From assembly GCF_965222285.1 (NCBI RefSeq), contig NZ_OZ244942.1, positions 744,001 through 808,000 of the forward strand: DNA of 64,000 bases, read 5' to 3'. A program made the position numbers and the translations under genes. Of this stretch, positions 8,727 to 17,474 are shown piece by piece (the first letter of the stretch is position 1; every line of letters starts with the position of its first letter). Below the pieces are notes generated by a model. It did no database searches. It saw only the letters and a list, made by a program, of their open reading frames with translations, and was not told the origin of the DNA. This stretch comes from Tepidicaulis sp002389665. Its GTDB lineage: Bacteria > Pseudomonadota > Alphaproteobacteria > Parvibaculales > Parvibaculaceae.

Positions 8727-9244
8727 AGCTGCCGCAAATCAGGCCCCTCTGGGGCCGGCTCTCCGCCCTCGGCTTTGCCGTGGCTATTGCCGGGTTTTTG
8801 AGCGACCGGCTCTCCAAATGGTGGCTGCTCGATATTTACGGCATTGCCGAGCGCGGCGCCGTCGAGATAACGCCCTTTTTCAATCTGGTCATGGCCTGGA
8901 ACAAGGGCGTGAGCTATGGGCTTTTTACGGCGGAGACGGCGGCGGGGCGGGCGATTCTCATCGGCTTTGCGCTGCTCGTCACGGTGCTGCTCGGCCTATG
9001 GCTTGCCCGCGTCACCAAGCCTTATATGGCCGTGGCGCTCGGCCTCATCATCGGCGGGGCGGTCGGCAACGTCTATGACCGGGTGAAATTCGGCGCGGTG
9101 GCGGATTTCTTCAGTTTTCACATCGATGACGTTTTCTACTGGTATATTTTCAATATTGCCGATGTCTGGATTGTCGCCGGTGTCGGGCTTATGCTTGTGG
9201 ACGCCGTTTTTCCGGGCAAAGAGCCGGATTCGGCGGAAAAATAG
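8723..9244 (+). CDS. lspA: Lipoprotein signal peptidase (signal peptidase II)
   Basis: 173 residues with four hydrophobic membrane segments. Catalytic aspartates are D128 (GAVADFFSF) and D147 (FNIADVWI). It cleaves prolipoproteins ahead of the lipid-modified cysteine in the inner membrane, so it would process the several lipoproteins encoded in this window. ATGA overlap with ileS shows translational coupling, a common ileS-lspA arrangement. Confidence 0.95.
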   Translation: MKLPQIRPLWGRLSALGFAVAIAGFLSDRLSKWWLLDIYGIAERGAVEITPFFNLVMAWNKGVSYGLFTAETAAGRAILIGFALLVTVLLGLWLARVTKPYMAVALGLIIGGAVGNVYDRVKFGAVADFFSFHIDDVFYWYIFNIADVWIVAGVGLMLVDAVFPGKEPDSAEK

Positions 9245-9354
9245 CCGCGACATGTGGCGCGTTGCCGTAAAGCCGCCACTCTTATAGGGTTAGGCTGTTT
9301 TGAGGGGGAACCGGCGGACCTAACGGGCCTGCCGGCAATAATTGGAAGACAGTG

Positions 9355-9939
9355 ATGATGCTTATCTCGAAATCCCGTCTTTTCAGCTTGAGCCTGGTGG
9401 GCGGCTTGGCGCTTGCGCTTGGCGGCTGCGGCGGCTCCTCGATCACCGAGGCGCTCGGCTATTCCAAAGACGCGCCGGATGAATTTTCCATCGTCACGAA
9501 AGCCCCGCTTTCCATCCCGCCGGATTTCTCGCTGCGTCCGCCGCGCCCGGGCGCCCAGCGCCCGCAGGAACTGCGCCCGACGGAAGCGGCCGAGCGGGCC
9601 GTCTTCGGGCGGACCACGGTGTCCGCCGATGAGCTGAGCGGCGGGCTGCGCTCCACGGGCGAGCAGGCGCTCCTCCAGCGCGCCGATGCGGTGGATGCAA
9701 GCTCCGATGTGCGCCAGCTGATTGCCGAGGAAGGCCGCGCACTGGTCGCCAAGAACGAAACTTTCGTCGATGAAGTGGTCTTCTGGCAGGAAAAGACGGC
9801 GCCCGACGAGCGCCTGGTCGATGCCGCCGAAGAAAGTCGCCGCCTGCAGCAGAACGAAGCGCTGGGCAAGCCGGTGACGGAGGGTGAGACCGCCGATATC
9901 GAACCGCGCAAAAAGGGTTGGCTGGAAGGCATTTTCTAA
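9355..9939 (+). CDS. DUF3035-family lipoprotein
   Basis: 194 residues. A signal peptide ends in the lipobox ALGGC (Cys25). The mature part has the typical PLSIPPDFSLRPPRPGA segment of DUF3035 proteins, then a charged, probably disordered or helical region. Its function is not known; the family is conserved in alphaproteobacteria and usually follows lspA and precedes M16 peptidases, as here. A GGAAG ribosome site lies upstream; GTG 9352 or ATG 9358 are alternative starts. Confidence 0.8.
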   Translation: MMLISKSRLFSLSLVGGLALALGGCGGSSITEALGYSKDAPDEFSIVTKAPLSIPPDFSLRPPRPGAQRPQELRPTEAAERAVFGRTTVSADELSGGLRSTGEQALLQRADAVDASSDVRQLIAEEGRALVAKNETFVDEVVFWQEKTAPDERLVDAAEESRRLQQNEALGKPVTEGETADIEPRKKGWLEGIF

Positions 9940-9953
9940 GCTGCCACGTCTTC

Positions 9954-10010
9954 AAAGCCGCGTGTCCCTCTCTTCCCGATATGGGCCTCAGAGCGGGCCG
10001 CGGCTTTTTC
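9954..10010 (+). terminator. Terminator after DUF3035 gene
   Basis: 9-bp stem (9954-9962 with 9999-10007) with a long loop, ending in a TTTTT tract, 15 bp beyond the stop codon. Confidence 0.6.
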
Positions 10011-10136
10011 GTGCCCGCTTTTATGGCCCAAGATTTTGGCATCGGGCCGCGGCAGCTTATCTTTCCTAATGTTCATTTGCTGTGAGGGGCAGAATCCGGG
10101 CATCCTCACGGGCATGCTAGGAAATGGAGTTTTCCA

Positions 10137-11630
10137 ATGACAAACGGGGCCTCGACGCCCGCGCGCGCCGCACGGTTTTTAACGGCCCCTGCCTTTAGAC
10201 ATGCAGGCGCGGCGCTTCTTCTCGCCTTTGCGCTGAGCGCATGTGACGAGGCGCCGGAAGAAAAGGCTGAAGCCCCGGCGCAAAGCGAGGAAGCGGGCGC
10301 TGCCGGAAGCGCGGCGCAGCCGCTGCCGGCCAGCACCGAACCCCGCCGGGCCGGGGAAGGCCCGCTTGCCCCGGAAGTCTTCACCCTTGCCAATGGGCTC
10401 GATGTGGTCGTCATTACCGACACGCGCGCCCCCGTCGTCACGCATATGGTCTGGTACCGGGTGGGCGCGGCGGATGAAGCGCCGGGTAAATCCGGCATCG
10501 CGCATTTCCTCGAGCATCTGATGTTCAAGGGCACGGACGAATTGCAGCCGGGCGAGTTCTCTCAGATCGTCGCGCGCAATGGCGGCCAGGAAAACGCTTT
10601 TACCTCTTCCGATTACACCGCTTATTACCAGCGTGTCGCCAAGGACCGCCTGCCCATCGTCATGAAGATGGAAGCGGACCGGATGAGCGATCTGCAGCTT
10701 TCCGACAATGTGGTGATGCCCGAGCGGCGCGTCATTTTGGAAGAGCGCCGGGCGCGGATCGAAAACAACCCGCAAAGCATTCTGGCCGAGCAGATGGAAG
10801 CGGCGCTTTACCAGTCCCATCCTTATGGCATTCCGGTGATCGGCTGGCGGCATGAAATCGCCAAACTGACGACGGAAGACGCGATCGATTTTTACAATCA
10901 ATATTACAGCCCCGATAACGCCATTCTGATCGTCGCGGGCGACATCACGGCGGAAGAACTGCGCCCGCTTGCCGAAGAATATTATGGCGCGGTCGCCTCG
11001 CGCGGCTTGCGGGCCGAGCGTGTGCGCCCCGGCGAGCCGCAGCCTGTCGCCGCGCGCCGTGTCGATCTGGTGGATGAGCGCGCGAGCCAGCCGGTGCTGC
11101 AGCGCTATTATCTCGCCCCTTCCTATGCGCGGGCGGAAAAGCGCACGGGGCCTGCCATCGAATTGCTGAGCACCTTGCTTGGCGGCGGAACGACGAGCCG
11201 GCTTTATAAAAATCTCGTGGTCGAGCAGGGCGTTGCCGCTTCCGCAGGCGCCTGGTATGTGGGCTCGACCCTCGATGACGGGCGCTTCGGCCTTTATGTT
11301 TCCCCGCGCCCCGGCACCTCGCTGGAAGATGCCGAAGCCGCGCTCGATGCCGAAATCGAACGGCTCTTTGCCGAGGGCTTTAGCGATGAGGAACTGGAGC
11401 GGGCGCGCACCTTGCTGCTTGCGGAGGCGACCTATGCCCGTGACAGCCAGGAAGACATGGCCCGTATTTTCGGCACGACGCTGACCACCGGCGGCACGGT
11501 GGAAGACGTCATCGACTGGCCGGAACGTGTGCGCGGCGTCACGAAGGAAGACGTCATGGCGGCAGCCCGTCTCATTTTCGATAAACGCCGGTCCGTCACG
11601 GGCACGTTGCGGCCGGGGAGTGATACATGA
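10137..11630 (+). CDS. M16-family zinc metallopeptidase (active subunit), lipoprotein
   Basis: 497 residues. The signal peptide ends in FALSAC (Cys36), so the protein should be lipid-anchored in the periplasm. An acidic/Ala-rich linker precedes the catalytic domain. The inverted zinc motif HFLEH lies at 123-127, with further conserved glutamates near ILEERRARIE. A second, structural M16 domain follows. This is the pitrilysin/PqqL/mitochondrial-processing-peptidase type. It overlaps the next gene by 4 bp, whose product lacks the zinc motif, pointing to an active/inactive heterodimer. Confidence 0.9.
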   Translation: MTNGASTPARAARFLTAPAFRHAGAALLLAFALSACDEAPEEKAEAPAQSEEAGAAGSAAQPLPASTEPRRAGEGPLAPEVFTLANGLDVVVITDTRAPVVTHMVWYRVGAADEAPGKSGIAHFLEHLMFKGTDELQPGEFSQIVARNGGQENAFTSSDYTAYYQRVAKDRLPIVMKMEADRMSDLQLSDNVVMPERRVILEERRARIENNPQSILAEQMEAALYQSHPYGIPVIGWRHEIAKLTTEDAIDFYNQYYSPDNAILIVAGDITAEELRPLAEEYYGAVASRGLRAERVRPGEPQPVAARRVDLVDERASQPVLQRYYLAPSYARAEKRTGPAIELLSTLLGGGTTSRLYKNLVVEQGVAASAGAWYVGSTLDDGRFGLYVSPRPGTSLEDAEAALDAEIERLFAEGFSDEELERARTLLLAEATYARDSQEDMARIFGTTLTTGGTVEDVIDWPERVRGVTKEDVMAAARLIFDKRRSVTGTLRPGSDT

Positions 11631-13000
11631 TCCAGGTTTTTTCCCGGCTGCTGCCGGCGCTTGGCGCGCTGGCGCTGCTTCTTGCCTATGCGGTTCCTGC
11701 CTCCGCCCTCGATATTCAGCGCGTCGTCAGCGATAAGGGCATCGAGGCCTGGCTCGTGGAAGAACATGCGGTACCGCTCATCGTCATGGAAGCGGCCTGG
11801 GATGCTGGCTCTGCCCAGGACCCGGAAGGCAAGGAAGGCCTGTCGGTCATGCTTGCCTCGCTCATGGATGAAGGGGCGGGCGAGCTTGACAGTCAGGCCT
11901 ATCAGCGCGCTCTGGCCGAGCTTGCCGTGCAGCTTGGCTTCAATGCCAACCGCGACACGCTGGATGTGAAGCTGAAAACGCTGAGCGAGAACCGGGACGC
12001 GGCTTTCGCCTTGCTCAAAAAAGCGCTGGAAGAACCGCGCTTCGATGAAGAAGCGGTGGCGCGCATCCGCGATCAGCTGAAAGTCGCGGTCGCCCGCGAC
12101 CTCGATAATCCCGGCGATATTGCCTCGCGCGCCTGGTATGAGGCAGCGCTGGGCGGTCATCCTTATGCCCGGCCCACCAAGGGCACGGAAGAAACGCTTT
12201 CCGCCATTACCCGCGCGGATATTGCCGATGCCCATAAAAGGCTCATCGCGCGCGGTAATCTGCATGTCGCGGTCGTGGGCGATATCGATGCCGGGACGCT
12301 GAAAAAACTGCTCGATGACACGTTCGGGAACCTGCCGGAAAAGCGTGACGGGCGCGAGATTGCCGATGTGAAAGTGAATGCGGAAGGGCGCACGGAGGTC
12401 ATCCGCCGCGACATTCCCCAAAGCGTGGCGATTTTCGGCCATGGCGGGATCAAGCGGGACGACCCGGATTTTATTCCCGCCTTCATCATGAACCACATTC
12501 TGGGCGGCGGCAGCTTTACCTCCCGGCTGATGTCGGAAGTGCGTGAGAAACGCGGCCTTGCCTATTCCGTGGTCAGTTATTTCTATCCGCTCGACCATAC
12601 CGGCCTCTATGTCGGGCAGGTGGCGACGGAAAACGCCCGCGTTGCCGAATCTTTGGACATTATCCGCGCAGAAATCGCGCGGATGGCCGAAGAAGGCGTC
12701 AGCGAAGCGGAGCTGGAAGATGCCAAGACCTATCTGACGGGCTCTTATCCCTTGCGGTTCGATTCGAACGAAAAGATCGCCGCGCAGCTTATCGGCCTGC
12801 AGCTCGGCGGCCTGCCCATCACCTATGTCGATGAGCGCAACGAGATGATCAACGCGGTGACGAAAGAGGATATCGCCCGCGTCGCGGAGCGTCTGCTGCA
12901 CCCGGAAGAGCTTATCGTCACGGTGGTCGGCCAGCCGGAAGGCATCGAGCCCGCGGCCGCAAGCAGCGCCCCCGCTGAGGAAACATCCGCAGCCGAGTAA
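11627..13000 (+). CDS. M16-family peptidase-like protein, inactive subunit
   Basis: 457 residues with a cleavable signal peptide (LAYAVPASA). The position of the HxxEH motif reads SVMLASLMDEG, so no zinc site is present. The C-terminal domain keeps the substrate-gripping Arg/Tyr region GGGSFTSRLMSEVREKRGLAYSV. It is translated from an ATGA overlap with the active partner, as in the two-subunit M16B proteases. The low-complexity Ala/Ser/Glu tail is probably disordered. Confidence 0.88.
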   Translation: MIQVFSRLLPALGALALLLAYAVPASALDIQRVVSDKGIEAWLVEEHAVPLIVMEAAWDAGSAQDPEGKEGLSVMLASLMDEGAGELDSQAYQRALAELAVQLGFNANRDTLDVKLKTLSENRDAAFALLKKALEEPRFDEEAVARIRDQLKVAVARDLDNPGDIASRAWYEAALGGHPYARPTKGTEETLSAITRADIADAHKRLIARGNLHVAVVGDIDAGTLKKLLDDTFGNLPEKRDGREIADVKVNAEGRTEVIRRDIPQSVAIFGHGGIKRDDPDFIPAFIMNHILGGGSFTSRLMSEVREKRGLAYSVVSYFYPLDHTGLYVGQVATENARVAESLDIIRAEIARMAEEGVSEAELEDAKTYLTGSYPLRFDSNEKIAAQLIGLQLGGLPITYVDERNEMINAVTKEDIARVAERLLHPEELIVTVVGQPEGIEPAAASSAPAEETSAAE

Positions 13001-13057
13001 AGCGCGCGTTCCGGGCTGGCTGCGCGCGGGTCTTTTGGGTAGGATTTTTGAGGAACG

Positions 13058-14416
13058 GTGTCTGGGGCCGTTCTTCAAGATCATACCGGGATGAGTTTTT
13101 TGCCATACCACCATGAGATCACCCGCTGCCTTGAAAGCGCAGGCTTGCCGGAAATCGTTTTCAAGGATCATCTGGCGCGGGCGAGCGAAGCTGCCAAGCG
13201 GCTGCGCGCCGAGGTGAAGCAGGGCGGCCTTGCCATGCTGACCATCGCGCGCGAAAGCGCCGATATCGCCGCGATGGAAGAGGTGGCGGCGCATCTTTTG
13301 AAAAACACCTCCGACCTTGTGGTGCTCGGCACCGGCGGCTCCAGCCTCGGGGCGCAGGCGCTCGCGCAGCTGACGGGCTGGAATGTTGCAGGCCACCTGC
13401 CTGCGGCAGGTGAGGGGCAAGCCTCCCCGCGCTTTCATTTTCCCGACAATCTCGATGCGGGGTCCATGGAGGCGGTGCTTAGCGGGCTCGATTTGCGCAG
13501 CACGCGGTTTCTCGTCGTCTCCAAATCGGGCGGCACCGCCGAAACGCTGATGCAGATGCTTGCCGCCATGAGCGCCATTGAAGCGGCAGGCGGCGGTAAA
13601 TATATGAGCCAGCATTTCGCCGTGCTGACGGAACCGGCAAAACCCGGCAAGGAAAACCCGCTGCGCCAGATCGCCGAAGCGCGGGGCTTTCCGCTTCTGG
13701 ATCATCACACCGGCATTGGCGGGCGCTTTTCGGTTCTCTCCAATGTCGGGCTGCTGCCCGCGCGGCTGATGGGCCTTGACGCGGGCAAGGTGCGCGAAGG
13801 GGCGCTTGGCGTGCTGGACGGCGTGCTTGAAAGCAATGACGCCGCGCCCGTTCAAGGCGCCGCGCTTTGCGATGCGCAGGTCTCCTTTCAGAAAACCGCG
13901 ATCCATATTCTCTGGCCCTATATTTCCCGGCTTGAAAAATTCGGCCTCTGGTACCGCCAGCTTTGGGGGGAGAGCCTGGGCAAAGAAAGCTGCGGCACCT
14001 TGCCGGCCTTCGGCCTCGGCCCGGTCGATCAGCACAGCCAGCTGCAGCTTTATCTGGCAGGCCCGAAAGACAAGGCCTTCACGATTATCACCGCCCCGGC
14101 GGCAGGCACGGGGCCTGAAGTTTCAGTCGCCCTCGCCAAAGAATGCGGGCTTGAGCTTTTTGCCGGGCGCCGGATCGGCGATCTCGTGGAGGCCGAGCAG
14201 CGCGCGACCATAGAAACCCTGTCGCGGGCAGGGTGTCCGGTGCGCGAAATCGCGCTTTCGGCCCTCGATGAGCGCGGGCTTGGCGCGCTTTTCATGCATT
14301 TCATGATCGAGACGATCCTGACCGGCTATATGTGGGGCATCGATCCCTTCGATCAGCCGGCTGTGGAAGAAGGAAAGGTTCTGGCGCGCGAATATCTGGC
14401 TACAATGGCCACATGA
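13058..14416 (+). CDS. pgi: Glucose-6-phosphate isomerase
   Basis: 452 residues, similar in length to compact Bacillus-type PGIs. Sugar-phosphate-binding motifs GTGGSSLGAQAL and VSKSGGTAETL, and the signatures GIGGRFSVLSNVGLLPA and GPVDQHSQLQLYL, are present. It interconverts glucose-6-P and fructose-6-P. A GTG at 13058 follows AGGA at short spacing; ATG 13091 is an alternative that would shorten the protein by 11 residues. Its stop overlaps the mutL start. Confidence 0.9.
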   Translation: MSGAVLQDHTGMSFLPYHHEITRCLESAGLPEIVFKDHLARASEAAKRLRAEVKQGGLAMLTIARESADIAAMEEVAAHLLKNTSDLVVLGTGGSSLGAQALAQLTGWNVAGHLPAAGEGQASPRFHFPDNLDAGSMEAVLSGLDLRSTRFLVVSKSGGTAETLMQMLAAMSAIEAAGGGKYMSQHFAVLTEPAKPGKENPLRQIAEARGFPLLDHHTGIGGRFSVLSNVGLLPARLMGLDAGKVREGALGVLDGVLESNDAAPVQGAALCDAQVSFQKTAIHILWPYISRLEKFGLWYRQLWGESLGKESCGTLPAFGLGPVDQHSQLQLYLAGPKDKAFTIITAPAAGTGPEVSVALAKECGLELFAGRRIGDLVEAEQRATIETLSRAGCPVREIALSALDERGLGALFMHFMIETILTGYMWGIDPFDQPAVEEGKVLAREYLATMAT

Positions 14417-16278
14417 GTCGCATCCGCAAGCTTTCAGAAGGGACGATCAACCGCATCGCCGCGGGGGAGGTCGTCGAGCGTCCGGCCAGCGCCGTCAAGG
14501 AGTTGACCGAAAACGCCATCGATGCCGGGGCACGCCATATCGACATTACGATTTCGGCAGGCGGTAAAAACCTCATCCAGATCAGCGATGATGGCTGCGG
14601 CATGGACGCGGAGGAGCTCACGCTTGCCGTGCAGCGCCACGCAACCTCCAAGCTGAAACTGGACGGGGCGGGCCGCGAGGATTTGCTCAATATCGCAAGC
14701 CTCGGGTTCAGAGGCGAGGCGCTGCCTTCCATCGGCGCGGTGGCCCGGCTTGCCATCACCTCGCGCCCGAGCGCGGATCAAACCGCCTGCCGCATCGAGG
14801 TGGAAGGCGGCAGGGTGGGGGCAGCCGAACCGGCTGCAGGGCCCATCGGCACGCGGGTGGAAGTGCGCGATCTTTTCTTTGCCACGCCCGCCCGGCTGAA
14901 ATTCCTGAAGTCGGACAGGGCCGAGACCCAGGCCGTTTCCGACGTCGTGAAACGCCTTGCCATGGCGCATCCGGAAATCGGCTTCACCCTCGTCAGCGAA
15001 GGGCGCCATCTACTGCGCCTGCCTGCCGAAGCGCCGGGCAAGGAGGGCTGGCTGGCGCGGCTTGCCGGGATCATGGGCGAGGAATTTCGTCTCAACGCCC
15101 TGCCCATCGAGGCGGTGCGCGAAGGGGTACGGCTGGAAGGCTTTGCGGGCTTGCCGACATTCAACCGCGGCACCGCCCAGCACCAATATCTCTTCGTCAA
15201 TGGCCGCCCGGTGCGCGACAAGCTGCTTGTCGGCGCGGTGCGCGGCGCTTACGCAGATTTTCTCGCCCGCCAGCGCCATCCCGTCGTTGCGCTTTTTGTC
15301 GATATCGACACGGCGGAAGTGGATGTGAACGTCCATCCGGCCAAGACCGAAGTCCGCTTCCGCGATGCGGGCCTCGTGCGCGGGCTGATTGTGGGCGCGC
15401 TGCGCCTGGCGCTTACCGAAGCCGGGCACAGGGCCTCGACCACCGTCGCCGAAACGGCGCTCTCGTCGCTCCGCCCGGAACCCCTTGGCTCGGAACTGAG
15501 GGGGCAGGAGGCAGGCTTCAATGCGCCGGGGGCAGCGCCCTGGCAGGGCCATCCGCTTTCATCCACGCCGCCTGCCTCTTATGCCTATGCCGCCCGCCCC
15601 GGCACCGAGGCGCAGGCCGGTTTTGCCGGGCTCGGCCAGAGCGCCCAGGTGGAGCCCGCCCTGGCGCAAGAACAGCGGCAAGTGCCCGGCAGCGCAGATT
15701 ATCCGCTTGGGGTGGCACGCGGCCAGCTCCACGCCACTTACGTGATTTCCCAGACGGCGGACGGTATCGTCATTGTCGATCAGCACGCCGCCCATGAACG
15801 CCTTGTCTATGAGCGGATGAAAAAGGCCATGGCGGCGCGGGGCATTCCGCGCCAATTGCTGCTCATTCCCGAAGTCGTCGATCTCGACGGGAACGGCGCC
15901 GAGCGCCTTTGCGCGCGGGCCGGGGAACTGGCCGAGCTCGGCTTCGTGCTTGAGCCGTTCGGTGAGGGCGCGGTGGTGGTGCGCGAGGTGCCGGGCATTC
16001 TCGGCAAGCTCGATGTGCAGGCTCTGGTGCGCGATCTTGCCGACGATCTGACCGAACTCGACGAGGCGCTTTCGCTGAAAGAGCGGCTGGAAGATGTTTG
16101 CGGCACCATCGCCTGTCATGGTTCGGTGCGCGCCGGGCGGCGGCTGAGCGGGGAAGAGATGAACGCGCTCCTGCGTGAAATGGAGGAAACACCCCATTCC
16201 GGTCAGTGCAATCATGGCAGACCGACCTATGTCGAACTTAAACTATCCGATATTGAACGGCTTTTCGGGCGTCGCTAA
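14413..16278 (+). CDS. mutL: DNA mismatch repair protein MutL (endonuclease type)
   Basis: 621 residues. The N-terminal GHKL ATPase has KELTENAIDAGA (E30, N34), DDGCGM and GFRGEALPS. A variable Pro/Ala-rich linker (about 345-435) follows. The C-terminal domain carries the endonuclease motif DQHAAHERLVYE (456-467) plus ACHGSVRAG and CNHGRPT, so this MutL should nick DNA, as expected for an organism without Dam/MutH. The start lies in an ATGA overlap with pgi. Confidence 0.95.
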   Translation: MSRIRKLSEGTINRIAAGEVVERPASAVKELTENAIDAGARHIDITISAGGKNLIQISDDGCGMDAEELTLAVQRHATSKLKLDGAGREDLLNIASLGFRGEALPSIGAVARLAITSRPSADQTACRIEVEGGRVGAAEPAAGPIGTRVEVRDLFFATPARLKFLKSDRAETQAVSDVVKRLAMAHPEIGFTLVSEGRHLLRLPAEAPGKEGWLARLAGIMGEEFRLNALPIEAVREGVRLEGFAGLPTFNRGTAQHQYLFVNGRPVRDKLLVGAVRGAYADFLARQRHPVVALFVDIDTAEVDVNVHPAKTEVRFRDAGLVRGLIVGALRLALTEAGHRASTTVAETALSSLRPEPLGSELRGQEAGFNAPGAAPWQGHPLSSTPPASYAYAARPGTEAQAGFAGLGQSAQVEPALAQEQRQVPGSADYPLGVARGQLHATYVISQTADGIVIVDQHAAHERLVYERMKKAMAARGIPRQLLLIPEVVDLDGNGAERLCARAGELAELGFVLEPFGEGAVVVREVPGILGKLDVQALVRDLADDLTELDEALSLKERLEDVCGTIACHGSVRAGRRLSGEEMNALLREMEETPHSGQCNHGRPTYVELKLSDIERLFGRR

Positions 16279-16443
16279 ACGCAAAGCCCGGCAAGGATTT
16301 CCTATCGATCCGTAATCGGATCACATCTTTGTTATGCCCTCCTAAAATTTACGAAAGCACAAGGTTCCCCGGCGGAAGCTGGCGGCCAAGGGATTTGCCT
16401 TGCCGTCTTTCCCGACACGCAAGGCCAATGGGTGGGGGTTTTG

Positions 16444-17466
16444 ATGCCAGGAAAATTTCTGACACGTCTTTTTGTGGCGGCGGCCATGGTCTGCGCTGGC
16501 GCGGGTGCGCTTCAGGCGCAAGAGGCAGCCGTGCCGGAGGCGCTCAAGGCGCAATATAAGCGTCCCGAGGCCATTCCTTTTCCGGCCCGCGCGCCTTACA
16601 GCCCGCAGCTCGCAACGCTTGGCAAGATGCTGTTCTTCGATCCGCGTTTGTCCGGCGCGAAGAACATGAACTGCGCGACCTGCCACAACCCTTCTTTCGG
16701 CTATGAAGCGCCGGTGGACCTGTCGGTCGGGGCGCTGCGCACGAAACTGCCGCGCCATTCCCCGACGATTTTGAACGCCGCCTGGGTGAGCCCTAATTTC
16801 TGGGACGGGCGCGCCGCCAGCCTTGAAGAACAGGCCGCCGGGCCCATCAGCACGCCGGCGGAAATGGACGGCAAGTTCCACGACATCGTGCCGGATCTTG
16901 AAGCGGTGCCTGAATATGAGCACTGGTTCGGCGTGCTTTTCCCGGATGAGGGTGTGACCCGCGAGAATATTTTGACCGCCATCGCCACCTATGAGCGCAC
17001 GGTTGTTTCCGGCTGGGCGCCTTTCGACCGTTGGGTGGACGGCGAGGAAAATGCCATCAGCGAAGAGGCGAAGCGCGGCTTCCTGCTTTTCACCGGCAAA
17101 GCCAATTGCGCGGCCTGCCATACGGGCTGGAATTTTACCGACAACAAGTTCCACGATATCGGCCTTGCGACGGAAGATGAAGGCCGGGCGGCGCTTGAGC
17201 CATCAAACCTGAAAGCAAAGCATGCCTTCAAGACGCCGGGCCTGCGCAACCTGACTTACCGCGCCCCCTTCATGCATAACGGCTCCGTGCCGGACCTGGA
17301 AAGCGTCATCGTTCATTACATGTCCGGCGGCATTCCCCGGCCTTCGCTTGCCAATGAAATGCAGCCTGTTGACCTAAGCGAGGACGAACAAAAAGAGCTC
17401 ATTGCTTTTCTGCTCTCGCTCACCGCCGACCGTACGGTCAACACAACCCCGCTTCTGCCGAATTGA
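16444..17466 (+). CDS. Di-haem cytochrome c peroxidase/MauG-family protein
   Basis: 340 residues with a signal peptide (cleavage after LQAQ region). Two haem c sites: CATCH (77-81) and CAACH (222-226). Other family features are LGKMLFFDPRLS, HSPTILNAAW, FWDGRA and the C-terminal FKTPGLRNL and PFMHNG segments. It acts in the periplasm, reducing H2O2 or performing MauG-like oxidation. The chemoreceptor gene starts 9 bp downstream, so the two are probably cotranscribed. Confidence 0.9.
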   Translation: MPGKFLTRLFVAAAMVCAGAGALQAQEAAVPEALKAQYKRPEAIPFPARAPYSPQLATLGKMLFFDPRLSGAKNMNCATCHNPSFGYEAPVDLSVGALRTKLPRHSPTILNAAWVSPNFWDGRAASLEEQAAGPISTPAEMDGKFHDIVPDLEAVPEYEHWFGVLFPDEGVTRENILTAIATYERTVVSGWAPFDRWVDGEENAISEEAKRGFLLFTGKANCAACHTGWNFTDNKFHDIGLATEDEGRAALEPSNLKAKHAFKTPGLRNLTYRAPFMHNGSVPDLESVIVHYMSGGIPRPSLANEMQPVDLSEDEQKELIAFLLSLTADRTVNTTPLLPN

Positions 17467-17474
17467 GGCCCGTC

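Noticed and set aside
11432..14035. 867-codon antisense open frame across the M16 and pgi genes
   Set aside because: The plus-strand genes have clear motifs; the antisense product has none and crosses gene borders.
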